Source of the DNA: Exiguobacterium indicum HHS 31
GTDB taxonomy: Bacteria; Bacillota; Bacilli; Exiguobacteriales; Exiguobacteriaceae
Assembly: GCF_001939065.1 (NCBI RefSeq)
Contig: NZ_MPSZ01000001.1
Coordinates: forward strand, 558,001 to 622,000
Reading direction: 5' to 3'
DNA: 64,000 nucleotides
A model generated the notes under the pieces. The model did no database searches. It was not told the origin of the DNA and worked only from the letters and a program-made list of their open reading frames with translations. Shown here piece by piece: positions 49,889-58,141 of the stretch. The translations under genes and the position numbers were made by a program. Positions within the stretch are counted from its first letter, which is position 1, and the number at the start of each line of letters is the position of its first letter.

Positions 49889-50880
49889 TACTTCTCGAGC
49901 GCTTTCGCGATGTTAGTGAAGAATTCAGAGTACGTCTGAATCGATTCATTCAAGTACGTGTCTTTTGGTGCGTAAACGATGTTGTCGTCTTTGATTGCTT
50001 TTGTTTTCTGCAGGGCAGGCGCACGGTCAATGACATCTTGCGCCGGTACGGCACCTTCAGCGTTTCCAAGTGGTGCGTCGCGGTCAAGGACGAGTAACCA
50101 GTCCGGGTTACTTTGAGCAATCGCTTCGACCGAGACTTCATCACCTTGGTCGTTGCCCGATTTTTGTTTGACTTCGAGGGCTGGTTTCCAGTCGAACAGA
50201 TCATACATCGGTCCGAAGACACGTCCACTCATCGGAGCCGAGAATCCGATATCGCCGCCTGAGACGATGACCGACATGACGCTGTCCTGTCCGTTATACG
50301 ATTTTTTAACGCCTTTGATCGATTGCTCAAGCGTTGTCACGAGCTGGTCCGCTTCTTGTTTTTTATCGAAGATTTGTCCGAGTGTTTCAGTCGTATCTTC
50401 AAGTCCTTTGACGAGTAACTCACCTGGCGTACCGGAGTCTTCCGGTAAAGCGATGTCAAGATCGATGACAGCGGCGTTCGGGACGAGTTTTTTGATGTCT
50501 TCGTAATGATCAGCGAAACGCTGGCCGACGATGACGACGTCTGGATTGACACCAGCAATCGCTTCGAGGTTCGGTTCGAAGTGCATGCCGACATCGACGA
50601 TATCCTTGTCTTTTGCGTATGGTGATTCAGCCGGGAGCAGTCCGACTGGTGCTGCTGCGAGTTCGACGTTCCATGCGGCAAGCGTCTCGAACGTTCGGTT
50701 GTCGAGTGCGACGACTTTTTTCGGATCGACCGGGACGTTGACTGTTCCGTGTGCGTCCTTGATTTTGACTGTCTTCGGTGCTTCTGCGTCCTTCTTCGTG
50801 TCTGCTTCTCCTGCGTTCCCGCATGCCGCCAATAAGACAGCAAGCGAACTCACGACGAGTGGTGTTTTCCATTTCCCCAT
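49888..50880 (-). CDS. yclQ: Siderophore-binding lipoprotein (YclQ-like)
   Basis: A 330-residue type III periplasmic-binding protein. The signal peptide MGKWKTPLVVSSLAVLLAACGN has lipobox LAAC. VDPKKVVALDNRTFETLAAWNVELAAAPVGLLP, HFEPNLEAIAGVNPDVVIVGQRFADHYEDIKKLVPNAAVIDLDIALPEDSG and SNPDWLLVLDRDA follow the FepB/YclQ pattern. It is expected to capture petrobactin-like catecholate siderophores, delivering them to YclN/O. The gene is first in the operon, behind a Fur box and a GAGGAGCTGAATCATC ribosome binding site. In Bacillus subtilis the order is yclN-O-P-Q, so this arrangement is different. Confidence 0.9.
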   Translation of the reverse strand: MGKWKTPLVVSSLAVLLAACGNAGEADTKKDAEAPKTVKIKDAHGTVNVPVDPKKVVALDNRTFETLAAWNVELAAAPVGLLPAESPYAKDKDIVDVGMHFEPNLEAIAGVNPDVVIVGQRFADHYEDIKKLVPNAAVIDLDIALPEDSGTPGELLVKGLEDTTETLGQIFDKKQEADQLVTTLEQSIKGVKKSYNGQDSVMSVIVSGGDIGFSAPMSGRVFGPMYDLFDWKPALEVKQKSGNDQGDEVSVEAIAQSNPDWLLVLDRDAPLGNAEGAVPAQDVIDRAPALQKTKAIKDDNIVYAPKDTYLNESIQTYSEFFTNIAKALEK

Positions 50881-50980
50881 GATGATTCAGCTCCTCTTGT
50901 TTGATTTGATAAACATGGATCACGAATTGAGTAGCAGATGGATTATGTATACCTACGTGATTAATCTGTTCTCAATAAGT

Positions 50981-50999
50981 GATAATGATTATCATTGTC
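50981..50999 (-). promoter_or_regulatory. Fur box of the siderophore operon
   Basis: GATAATGATTATCATTGTC differs from the 19-base Fur consensus GATAATGATAATCATTATC at two positions. It sits immediately upstream of the -35 (TTGAGA on the minus strand) of the yclQ promoter. Confidence 0.85.
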
Positions 51000-51107
51000 A
51001 TGTTCACCGAGAATGATAGCAGACGATTTTGGAAGACGCAACGCTCATTTCCAGCCAAATGGCTGTCTGAATTTTTACCTTCTATAAACTATACGAAAAT
51101 AAAAAAA

Positions 51108-51122
51108 TGATAATCTTTCTCA
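51108..51122. promoter_or_regulatory. Second, weaker Fur-box-like site
   Basis: TGATAATCTTTCTCA matches the Bacillus 7-1-7 Fur core (TGATAAT-N-ATTATCA) at 12 of 14 defined positions. It lies about 145 bases upstream of the GGDEF gene, so iron control of that gene is possible. Confidence 0.45.
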
Positions 51123-51266
51123 TTTAGACATGGAAGTAGGAATATTTGACGCTTTTGACGAAAACAGGTTTAAGCGACAGTCAAAAGAGAAAGTGGTAAT
51201 AAATGTAACGTTTTTGTTTTTCAAATCAGAGAAATTGCAGAGAATGACTTCGAATTGAGGTGCTCT

Positions 51267-52223
51267 ATGAATCAACCATTTGAAGAATTGAAGATGTATC
51301 AAAATTTTGATGAATTGGCTGATGATGTCCTCGATTTCGCGAAAGAGATTCTACCCGAGCAGATGCTGTATTTATCAGCAATCGAAGCAGGACAACAACG
51401 GATGCTGAAGATTGCGAACGCTAAGGTGGATATCCCAATGGTCGAAGGCATGCAGATTGAATTGAACCAATCGTTATGTAAACTGATTGATTTCGAGACG
51501 AGACAGCCGGTCGTGCTCGAAGATATTCCGAACGCGGAACAACTCGGCGATTGGCGAAAAGGACTGGAGGAGGCTCACGTCCGTTCCTACTTGGGTATTC
51601 CAATCGTCTTAACGAGCGGGGAGACGTTCGGTACGTTATGTGCGATCAATAATCGGGTTAGCTTGTATGACCAAAAGAACATCCAGTTATTGCAACGGAT
51701 CGTCCGACTCTTCTTGTACTATTTGGAGCTTGAACGCCATGCTTGGAAGGATGCGTTGACAGGACTGCACAATCGACGGTACTTAACGAAGCAGTTCGAG
51801 GAGCATCCCGGGCAGACAGGGGCCGTCTTCTTCCTTGATCTCGATGGCTTTAAGCAGGTCAACGACGTCTATGGACACGAGACGGGGGACATCGTCCTGC
51901 AAGAAGTCGCACAACGTTTGCGACAGTTCGTCCGCGAACAAGACGATGCGATAGCCGTGCGACTAGGCGGCGATGAGTTCATTTTGCATTTCGGACACGC
52001 CGATTCGAGGGAAGAGTGGGAACGACTTGCGGAGCGGATCGTCACTTCGTTAAGTGAGTGGAAAACGGACTACCGCGTATCAACGAGCATTGGGATCGTG
52101 ATGTATGACACTGCGTTTCGTCCAGAGTTGCAATCCTTGTTACAACAGGCGGATATTGCGCTATATACCGCTAAGTCGTCAGGGAAAAATACGTATCAGT
52201 TCTATGAGATGGCGAAGAAATGA
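51267..52223 (+). CDS. GAF-GGDEF diguanylate cyclase
   Basis: A 318-residue cytosolic protein. The ATG at 51267 follows GAGGTG (6 bases). A GAF sensor domain (about 12-150: LLYLSAIEAG-type strands, IPMVEGMQIELNQSLCKLI, RSYLGIPIVLTSGETFGTLCAIN) precedes the GGDEF domain. That domain has DALTGLHNRRYL, FFLDLDGFKQVNDVYGH (metal-binding Asp) and the active-site RLGGDEFIL (GGDEF at 234-238). It makes c-di-GMP from GTP. The cofactor or ligand of the GAF domain is unknown. Confidence 0.9.
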   Translation: MNQPFEELKMYQNFDELADDVLDFAKEILPEQMLYLSAIEAGQQRMLKIANAKVDIPMVEGMQIELNQSLCKLIDFETRQPVVLEDIPNAEQLGDWRKGLEEAHVRSYLGIPIVLTSGETFGTLCAINNRVSLYDQKNIQLLQRIVRLFLYYLELERHAWKDALTGLHNRRYLTKQFEEHPGQTGAVFFLDLDGFKQVNDVYGHETGDIVLQEVAQRLRQFVREQDDAIAVRLGGDEFILHFGHADSREEWERLAERIVTSLSEWKTDYRVSTSIGIVMYDTAFRPELQSLLQQADIALYTAKSSGKNTYQFYEMAKK

Positions 52224-52232
52224 ACGAATATC

Positions 52233-52281
52233 AAAAGACCTGACGCTTCTGAATCTCTTCAGAAACGATCAGGTCTTTTTA
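52233..52281. terminator. Bidirectional terminator
   Basis: AAAAGACCTGA/TCAGGTCTTTT arms lie around an inner stem TTCTGAA/TTCAGAA. The site overlaps the last codon of the convergent gene. Confidence 0.85.
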
Positions 52282-52839
52282 GTTGCCATGAAGACGATAG
52301 ACGATCCGAATGATGTCCTTTTTCGGAAGCTCGGGGTACTTGAGACATAACTGTTCGACACATGTCACAGGATCTTCCTCTTCTAACAAGCGGGTGGCTT
52401 CTTGGACGATTGGCTCATGTTGTGCGCTGACTTCAGAAGACGAAGCAGTCGAATCGCTCGATTGATGAATCAGGTAAAACAATACCGTATGTACAGATAC
52501 CAGCACGACTTTTGTCGCAAGCGTGATTGTAATCGACGCAACGTAGAGGTCCATCCAGAGTAAGACGCTCAAACTGACGGAACCGTTCACGACAGCAAAC
52601 AGTATGTTCGAGAAACGACGCTTGAACAGTCCACCAAGCGCACGCATCATCCCGTCGAAGACGACGCTGACGAACAGGCTAGCGAGATAGAAGCATAAAA
52701 GAAACACTAGACAACCAACGAACGAATCGTAGGACACATCTCCGACGTAGAAAATCAGTCCATCGATCATCAGTAAAGGGAGCACTAAGAGCAGACTGAG
52801 CAACACAAGCGAGATGGAGGAAACCAGTCGTGACATCAT
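52279..52839 (-). CDS. Membrane protein, possibly YrvL-like
   Basis: 186 residues. Two adjacent ATGs (52839 and 52836) follow AAAGGATGAT. Four predicted helices lie in the first ~125 residues (SSISLVLLSLLLVLPLLMIDGLIF, SFVGCLVFLLCFYLASLFVSVVF, NILFAVVNGSVSLSVLLWMDLY, TLATKVVLVSVHTVLFYLIH). A soluble, acidic C-terminus of ~60 residues follows (EATRLLEEEDPVTCVEQLCLKYPELPKKDIIRIVYRLHGN). The layout recalls YrvL-family regulatory membrane proteins, but I am not sure of this. Confidence 0.55.
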   Translation of the reverse strand: MMSRLVSSISLVLLSLLLVLPLLMIDGLIFYVGDVSYDSFVGCLVFLLCFYLASLFVSVVFDGMMRALGGLFKRRFSNILFAVVNGSVSLSVLLWMDLYVASITITLATKVVLVSVHTVLFYLIHQSSDSTASSSEVSAQHEPIVQEATRLLEEEDPVTCVEQLCLKYPELPKKDIIRIVYRLHGN

Positions 52840-53021
52840 ATCATCCTTTCCGTGCAAATGATTTCGTTAGACAAGAAACGCAACATACAAACTAGGATAC
52901 CGCTTAACACAGTTGATTACAATTATTGACAAAAAAGAGGTGTACATAGAATGTTACTCAGTTAAGTGTGGAAATCCTGTCAAAAAGCGCCTTTACGTTC
53001 AGTTAACATCTGGATTATCCA

Positions 53022-53051
53022 TTGACAATCCTTCCCTTTCTCTCTTACAAT
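53022..53051 (+). promoter_or_regulatory. nikA promoter
   Basis: A perfect -35 TTGACA (53022-53027), an 18-base spacer and TACAAT (53046-53051). The predicted start of transcription falls inside the Fur-box-like site that follows. Confidence 0.7.
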
Positions 53052-53066
53052 TGAAAATGATTATCA
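53052..53066 (+). promoter_or_regulatory. Fur-box-like operator of the nik operon
   Basis: TGAAAATGATTATCA matches the 7-1-7 Fur core (TGATAAT-N-ATTATCA) at 13 of 14 defined positions. It starts directly after the -10, so bound Fur would cover the transcription start. Confidence 0.7.
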
Positions 53067-53091
53067 ATACAAGTTGGGAGATCTGCCTACC

Positions 53092-54702
53092 ATGAACGTT
53101 AACCGTAAAAAATTACTGATTTCTACCGTCTCGATTCTGTCTTTGACATCATTATTGATCGGCTGCTCGAACCCGGGCGAGTCGACAGGAGAGCGAAAAG
53201 ATAAAGATACATTGACGCTCGCGTGGCCACGCGACGTCGGAACGATGAACCCGCACGTCTACAACCCATCACAACTGTTCGCGCAGTCGATGATCTATGA
53301 GCCACTCGTCCACTACGGGGAAGGTGGAAAGCTCGAGCCATACTTAGCCTCGTCTTGGAAGATCTCTCCGGACGGAAAAACGTATACGTTCACGCTCCGT
53401 GACGGCGTCAAGTTCTCGGACGGTTCGACGTTTGACGCAGCGATCGTCAAAAAGAATTTTGACGCGATCCTCAAACAAAAAGCCTTACATAGCTGGCTTG
53501 GCTTCATCACGAAAATCGAGAAGACGGAAGCTGTCGATGCGAAGACGTTCCGCCTGACATTATCCGAAGCGTACTACCCGACGATTCAGGAACTCGCGGT
53601 CGTCCGCCCGGTCCGGTTCCTCGGAGAAGCGGGATTCCCGGAAAATGGCGATACGTCGAAGGGTGTCAAAAAGGAAGTCGGGACAGGTCCGTGGATGCTC
53701 GACGAATACAAACCGGATCAGTATGCGACGTTTAAGGTCAATAAGAACTACTGGGGTCCGAAACCGAACATCGATCACATCAAGGTCGACATCATCCCGG
53801 ATGCGGAAACACGTGTCTTAGCACTCGAAAAAGGACAAGTTGATCTGATTTACGGTGAAGGGGCGATCAGCATCGATGCCTTCAACCAGTTGAAGACGGA
53901 TAAATCCTACAAGACAGAAATGTCCGAACCAGTCGCGACGCGTCTTCTCGTCTTGAATACGAAAAATAAGCGTCTGTCTGACGAACGCGTCCGCCAGGCG
54001 CTCCAGCACGGGTTTGATAAAGCCGCTCTTGTCGAAGGGATCACGTCGGGAATAGAAGCACCAGCTGACTACCTGTTGCCACCGAACATGCCGTACACGT
54101 TGAACCTAAAAGTGAAGCAACGAGATTATGACGTCACGGAAGCGAATCGTCTCCTAGATGAAGCAGGTTGGAAACTGCCGAAAGGTGAAAAGGTCCGCGT
54201 CAAGGATGGTCAACCGCTGCAAATCGGAATGATGTATGATGCGGCCGAGCAGGTCCAAAAGGCGATGGCCGAAACGTTGCAGTCGGAATGGTCGAAAATC
54301 GGCGTCGAGCTGAAGACGGAAGCTGTCGAATTACCGGATCAAGTCCAGCGCTTCAAAGACAACCGATTTGACATCAACTTTTACAGCAACTTCGGTGCAC
54401 CGTATGATCCGCATACGTTCGTGAACCTGATTGATACGGATGGCTTCGGCTTCAAAGAAGCGATTTCGGCTTATCCGAATAAAGAACAACTGTTGCAAGA
54501 GATCAAAGATGTCTTGAAGACGACAGACGAGACGAAGCGTCAGAAGATGTACGCCGACATTCTGCCATCACTCCAAGATCAAGGGGCATTGATTCCGATT
54601 TCGTACTTGAAGAAGATGGCGGTCTATCAGTCGGACGTGACGAACTTCCAGTTCCCGGCGAACCGGGATGAGAGTCCATTTGCTCGGATCGGCATTAAGT
54701 AA
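53092..54702 (+). CDS. nikA: Nickel/metallophore-binding lipoprotein NikA
   Basis: A 536-residue SBP_bac_5 family lipoprotein (signal LLISTVSILSLTSLLIGCSN, lipobox LIGC). The ATG at 53092 is used, with GGGAG 11 bases upstream. The protein reads closely parallel to E. coli NikA: LTLAWPRDVGTMNPHVYNPSQLFAQSMIYEPLVHYGEGGKLEPYLASSW, SWLGFITKIEKTEAVDAKTFRLTLSEAYYPTIQELAVVRPVRFLGE (Arg pair near the metal-chelate pocket), GTGPWMLDEYK and NFGAPYDPHTFVNL. It captures Ni(II)-chelates (histidine or an opine-type metallophore) for NikBCDE. The Fur-type operator is unusual for a nickel system and argues for a metallophore with wider metal range. Confidence 0.9.
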   Translation: MNVNRKKLLISTVSILSLTSLLIGCSNPGESTGERKDKDTLTLAWPRDVGTMNPHVYNPSQLFAQSMIYEPLVHYGEGGKLEPYLASSWKISPDGKTYTFTLRDGVKFSDGSTFDAAIVKKNFDAILKQKALHSWLGFITKIEKTEAVDAKTFRLTLSEAYYPTIQELAVVRPVRFLGEAGFPENGDTSKGVKKEVGTGPWMLDEYKPDQYATFKVNKNYWGPKPNIDHIKVDIIPDAETRVLALEKGQVDLIYGEGAISIDAFNQLKTDKSYKTEMSEPVATRLLVLNTKNKRLSDERVRQALQHGFDKAALVEGITSGIEAPADYLLPPNMPYTLNLKVKQRDYDVTEANRLLDEAGWKLPKGEKVRVKDGQPLQIGMMYDAAEQVQKAMAETLQSEWSKIGVELKTEAVELPDQVQRFKDNRFDINFYSNFGAPYDPHTFVNLIDTDGFGFKEAISAYPNKEQLLQEIKDVLKTTDETKRQKMYADILPSLQDQGALIPISYLKKMAVYQSDVTNFQFPANRDESPFARIGIK

Positions 54703-54714
54703 AGGAGGGATGAC

Positions 54715-55656
54715 ATGGGGGTCTTCCTCGTCAAACGCATATTATCCGTCATCCCGATCTTGTTACTGGCTGTCTTGATTCTGACAGGGTTGATTCATTT
54801 GTCACCGGTTGATCCGGCACAGGCCTATCTGTCCGCTGCCCATATCCAACCGACGGATGAACTGCTCGCTGCCAAACGAGCAGAATTCGGACTCGACCAA
54901 CCGTTCTACCAACAATACTTCGATGCCGTCATCCGCTTGGCGCAGCTCGATTTCGGAACATCGTATCTTTCCGGAAAACCGGTCCTTGAAGATGTCTTGC
55001 TCCGCTTACCACCGACGGTCGAGCTGGCAGTGACGAGTCTACTGCTCGCACTCGTCATCAGTATCCCGCTCGGATTCCTTGCCGGGATCAAGAAGAATGG
55101 TTTCTTTGACCATCTCAGTCGGGCGATCGCCTTCATCGGTGCCTCGATTCCGTCGTTTTGGCTCGGGTATCTGTTCATCTTCTTCTTTGCCGTAAAGCTG
55201 GATTGGTTCCCGGTCGGCGGAACGGGAAGTGTGATGCACTTGATTTTACCGGCATTGACACTCGCCTTTCCATTGATTGCCCTGTATACGCGATTGCTGC
55301 GTGGTAGTGTGATCGAAGCGTTGAATGAACCATATGTCTTATTTGCGCGGACACGTGGATTAAAGGAAGGTCGGATCCTTGGGAAACACGTCCTTCGGAT
55401 GGCGATTCCGCCGATGATCACGGGTCTAGGCATGAACCTCGGGAAGTTACTGACGGGAACGATCATCGTCGAGACGGTCTTCTCGTGGCCAGGATTCGGA
55501 CGTTACTTCATCGAAGCGATTTTTGACCGAGATATGCCGGTCATCCAAGGCTATGTCTTCCTCGCCGCTCTCGTCTTCATCGGTAGCAGTTTGCTCGTCG
55601 ATATCATTCAAGCCGTAATCGATCCACGACTGGCGAAAAAAGGAGGAACGGTATGA
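54715..55656 (+). CDS. nikB: Nickel ABC transporter permease NikB
   Basis: A 313-residue DppB-type permease behind AAAGGAGGGATGACATG. Six helices are predicted. The EAA motif region is RLLRGSVIEALNEPYVLFARTRGLKEGRILGKHVLRMAIPPM. It is followed by LGKLLTGTIIVETVFSWPGFGRYFIEAIFDRDMPVIQGYVFL, strongly like NikB/DppB. It overlaps nikC by 4 bases. Confidence 0.9.
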   Translation: MGVFLVKRILSVIPILLLAVLILTGLIHLSPVDPAQAYLSAAHIQPTDELLAAKRAEFGLDQPFYQQYFDAVIRLAQLDFGTSYLSGKPVLEDVLLRLPPTVELAVTSLLLALVISIPLGFLAGIKKNGFFDHLSRAIAFIGASIPSFWLGYLFIFFFAVKLDWFPVGGTGSVMHLILPALTLAFPLIALYTRLLRGSVIEALNEPYVLFARTRGLKEGRILGKHVLRMAIPPMITGLGMNLGKLLTGTIIVETVFSWPGFGRYFIEAIFDRDMPVIQGYVFLAALVFIGSSLLVDIIQAVIDPRLAKKGGTV

Positions 55657-56498
55657 ACACTCCACTTCCAGCAACGATGATCCGGTCGCGGTATACGCCG
55701 CTTCTTTATCTCTGTGCCTTCGTCTTGATTGGCATGGCAGGTGTCGCTTTATTTGCTCCATGGATCGCGCCACATGATCCGAACCTCGTCGACTTGACGC
55801 AAAAACTCCATGGTCCGTCGTCAGCCTATCCGCTCGGAACCGACCAGCTCGGGCGCTGTCTCTTGTCGCGCTTGATTTACGGCGCGCGGATCTCACTTGG
55901 TTGCGCCGTGTTGATCTTCATCGCTTCGCTCGCAATCGGATTGTTCGTCGGAACACTTGCCGGTTATCGTGACGGCTGGGTCGATCAACTCTTGATGCGC
56001 CTGTGTGACGGTGTGATGGCATTTCCGAGTCTGATTCTCGTCCTCGGGCTCGTCGGCATCTTCGGTCCGGGACTTAAGCAAGTCATCATTGCCTTGATGC
56101 TCGTCCAGTGGGTCTACTACGCGCGGATGTTCCGCGGAATGGTCATGACGCTGAAGACGGAAGCGTTCATCGCAGCCGCTCGCGTCAACGGTTCGTCTTC
56201 GTGGAAAATCATTCGGACGCACATACTGCCGAACATCTTACCGCCGCTGCTCGTCATCGGAACGCTTGAGATGGGCTGGGCGATCATGGATATCTCGGCG
56301 ATGTCGTTCCTCGGGCTTGGTGTCCAGTCACCGACAGCCGAGTGGGGGGCGATGATTCACGAAGGAAAATCGTACATCCGGACGAATCCGGAATTGATGA
56401 TTTATCCGGGACTTGCGATCATGCTCGTCATCATCAGCTTTAACCTAGTAGGAGAACAGTTAGCAGAACGATTCGGTGTATCAAAAACGATGAAATGA
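55653..56498 (+). CDS. nikC: Nickel ABC transporter permease NikC
   Basis: A 281-residue DppC-type permease behind AAAAGGAGGAACGGT. The sequence WIAPHDPNLVDLTQKLHGPSSAYPLGTDQLGRCLLSRLIYGARISLG is typical of this family. The EAA loop is TLKTEAFIAAARVNGSSSWKIIRTHILPNILPPLLVI, and SFLGLGVQSPTAEWGAMIHEGK follows. It forms the channel with NikB. Confidence 0.9.
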   Translation: MNTPLPATMIRSRYTPLLYLCAFVLIGMAGVALFAPWIAPHDPNLVDLTQKLHGPSSAYPLGTDQLGRCLLSRLIYGARISLGCAVLIFIASLAIGLFVGTLAGYRDGWVDQLLMRLCDGVMAFPSLILVLGLVGIFGPGLKQVIIALMLVQWVYYARMFRGMVMTLKTEAFIAAARVNGSSSWKIIRTHILPNILPPLLVIGTLEMGWAIMDISAMSFLGLGVQSPTAEWGAMIHEGKSYIRTNPELMIYPGLAIMLVIISFNLVGEQLAERFGVSKTMK

Positions 56499-57301
56499 GA
56501 GGAGGTGCCCGTATCGAACCGATCTTAGCTGTCGACGGTCTGACCGTCCGTACGAAACAACAAGTAACATTGATCGAAGCGGTGACGTTCTCAATTCAAG
56601 CTGGACAGATTCTTGGTCTTGTCGGAGAGAGTGGCTGTGGGAAAACGGTGACGAGTCTCGCCTTGATGCGTCTGCTCAATCCACAGACGACAGACGTCAC
56701 CGGTGACATCCAACTGAATGGCAGATCAATCATGTCTCTATCCGAACGAACCGTCCGAACGATTCGAGGCGGTGAGATCGCGTTCATCATGCAAAATCCG
56801 ATGAGTGCCTTCACACCGGTCTATTCGATCGGGCACCAGATGATCGAGACGATTCAGACCCATTCACGTTGTTCAAAACGTGAAGCGAAACAGCAAGCGA
56901 TGACGGCACTCGAAGAAGTCAATCTGACGGACGCCGCCCGATTGCTCAAAGCTTATCCATTCGAACTGAGTGGCGGGATGTTGCAACGGATCATGATCGC
57001 CTTAGCCGTTGCCCTGCGCCCAAGCGTCTTGATTGCCGACGAACCGACGACGGCACTCGATGTCTTCAATCAGAAGACGGTTCTTGAATTACTCGAACGG
57101 ATGCGGGCGACTTACGGAACGGCGATGTTACTCATCTCGCATGATCTCGGTGTGATCGCTGAACTTGCAGACGATGTCCTCGTCATGCAGCAAGGACGGA
57201 TCGTTGAGCGAGCAGATGTTTTTGAATTGTTTGATCGACCGCAACATCCGTATACACAGTCACTTCTTGCACAGCATCTAGGAAGGGAGGCGTTCGGATG
57301 A
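56495..57301 (+). CDS. nikD: Nickel ABC transporter ATP-binding protein NikD
   Basis: A 268-residue ATPase. Walker A is LVGESGCGKTVTSL, the signature is ELSGGMLQRIMIALAV, Walker B is VLIADEPTTALD and the switch is LISHDLGVIAELADD. The only ATG (56495) overlaps the nikC stop, but the strong AGAGGAGG site lies downstream of it, inside the coding sequence. The first codon at normal spacing from that site is an ATC (56513). True initiation is therefore either by coupling at the ATG or at an unusual codon. It partners NikE. Confidence 0.88.
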   Translation: MRGGARIEPILAVDGLTVRTKQQVTLIEAVTFSIQAGQILGLVGESGCGKTVTSLALMRLLNPQTTDVTGDIQLNGRSIMSLSERTVRTIRGGEIAFIMQNPMSAFTPVYSIGHQMIETIQTHSRCSKREAKQQAMTALEEVNLTDAARLLKAYPFELSGGMLQRIMIALAVALRPSVLIADEPTTALDVFNQKTVLELLERMRATYGTAMLLISHDLGVIAELADDVLVMQQGRIVERADVFELFDRPQHPYTQSLLAQHLGREAFG

Positions 57302-58095
57302 GTCTCTTGCAGATCGATCAAGTCTCACACGTCTATAAACGCCGGTTTCAACCAGCAAAGACCGTCTTACACGATGTCTCATTGACGCTTGAAGCGGGAC
57401 GCTGTCTCGGATTGCTCGGGTCGAGTGGTGCTGGGAAAAGTACGCTCGGACGATTGTTGCTCGGACTCGAACGCCCAACGACCGGAACGATTTGGTTCAA
57501 TGGTGTCGATCGCCACGCGACACAACGACCATTTCAAGGTGACGTCCAAGTCGTCTTCCAGGACTCGTTTGCTGCGGTCAATCCGAAGCTTACGGCTGCC
57601 GATATCATCGCCGAACCGCTTGATAATTTCATTCGTTTAAAGGGAGAAGCACGGCAACAGCGTCTCGTCACGCTAATTGAACAAGTCGGGCTCAAGGCGA
57701 CGGATCTGACGAAATATCCGGCGCAGTTCAGTGGCGGGCAATTGCAGCGAATCGCGATTGCGCGAGCGATTGCTGCTGAACCACGTCTGATCGTGTTAGA
57801 CGAAGCAGTCAGTAGCCTCGACATGGTCAACAAACGATTGATTCTCGCATTGCTTGCTGACTTGAAACGGCTACACGGTCTAACATATGTCTTCATCACC
57901 CATGACATTAAAGCTGCCGAACAACTGTGTGACAGCTTCGCGATTTTGGAGCAGGGACGCCTCGTCGGGCACTACCCGAGTTTAGCAGCGTTCGATGCTG
58001 CGACAGATCCTGCCGTCGAACGGATGCGCCAAGCAAAGCTTGCCGTGCATCCAAGGCAACGAACGATTCGCAAGACACAACCAAACAAAGGATAA
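57298..58095 (+). CDS. nikE: Nickel ABC transporter ATP-binding protein NikE
   Basis: A 265-residue ATPase. The ATG at 57298 overlaps nikD by 4 bases behind GGAAGGGAGGCGTTCGG. Walker A is LLGSSGAGKSTLGRL, the signature is QFSGGQLQRIAIARAI, Walker B is LIVLDEAVSSLDMV and the switch is FITHDIKAAEQLCD. The length matches NikE. It is the last gene of the operon, which ends at a strong terminator. Confidence 0.9.
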   Translation: MSLLQIDQVSHVYKRRFQPAKTVLHDVSLTLEAGRCLGLLGSSGAGKSTLGRLLLGLERPTTGTIWFNGVDRHATQRPFQGDVQVVFQDSFAAVNPKLTAADIIAEPLDNFIRLKGEARQQRLVTLIEQVGLKATDLTKYPAQFSGGQLQRIAIARAIAAEPRLIVLDEAVSSLDMVNKRLILALLADLKRLHGLTYVFITHDIKAAEQLCDSFAILEQGRLVGHYPSLAAFDAATDPAVERMRQAKLAVHPRQRTIRKTQPNKG

Positions 58096-58128
58096 CGGAC
58101 GGCTGAACGGCTCCGTTATCCTTTTTTG
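58088..58128 (+). terminator. Terminator of the nik operon
   Basis: AAGGATAACGGA/TCCGTTATCCTT arms are followed by TTTT. Confidence 0.9.
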
Positions 58129-58141
58129 TTGTAGCGGTGGA

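Larger units (their letters stand above)
50881..51266. other. 386-base divergent regulatory region between yclQ and the GGDEF gene
   Basis: It contains the two Fur-box-like sites listed separately and a minus-strand promoter (TTGAGA and TATACA around 50948-50977). I see no gene here. Confidence 0.6.
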
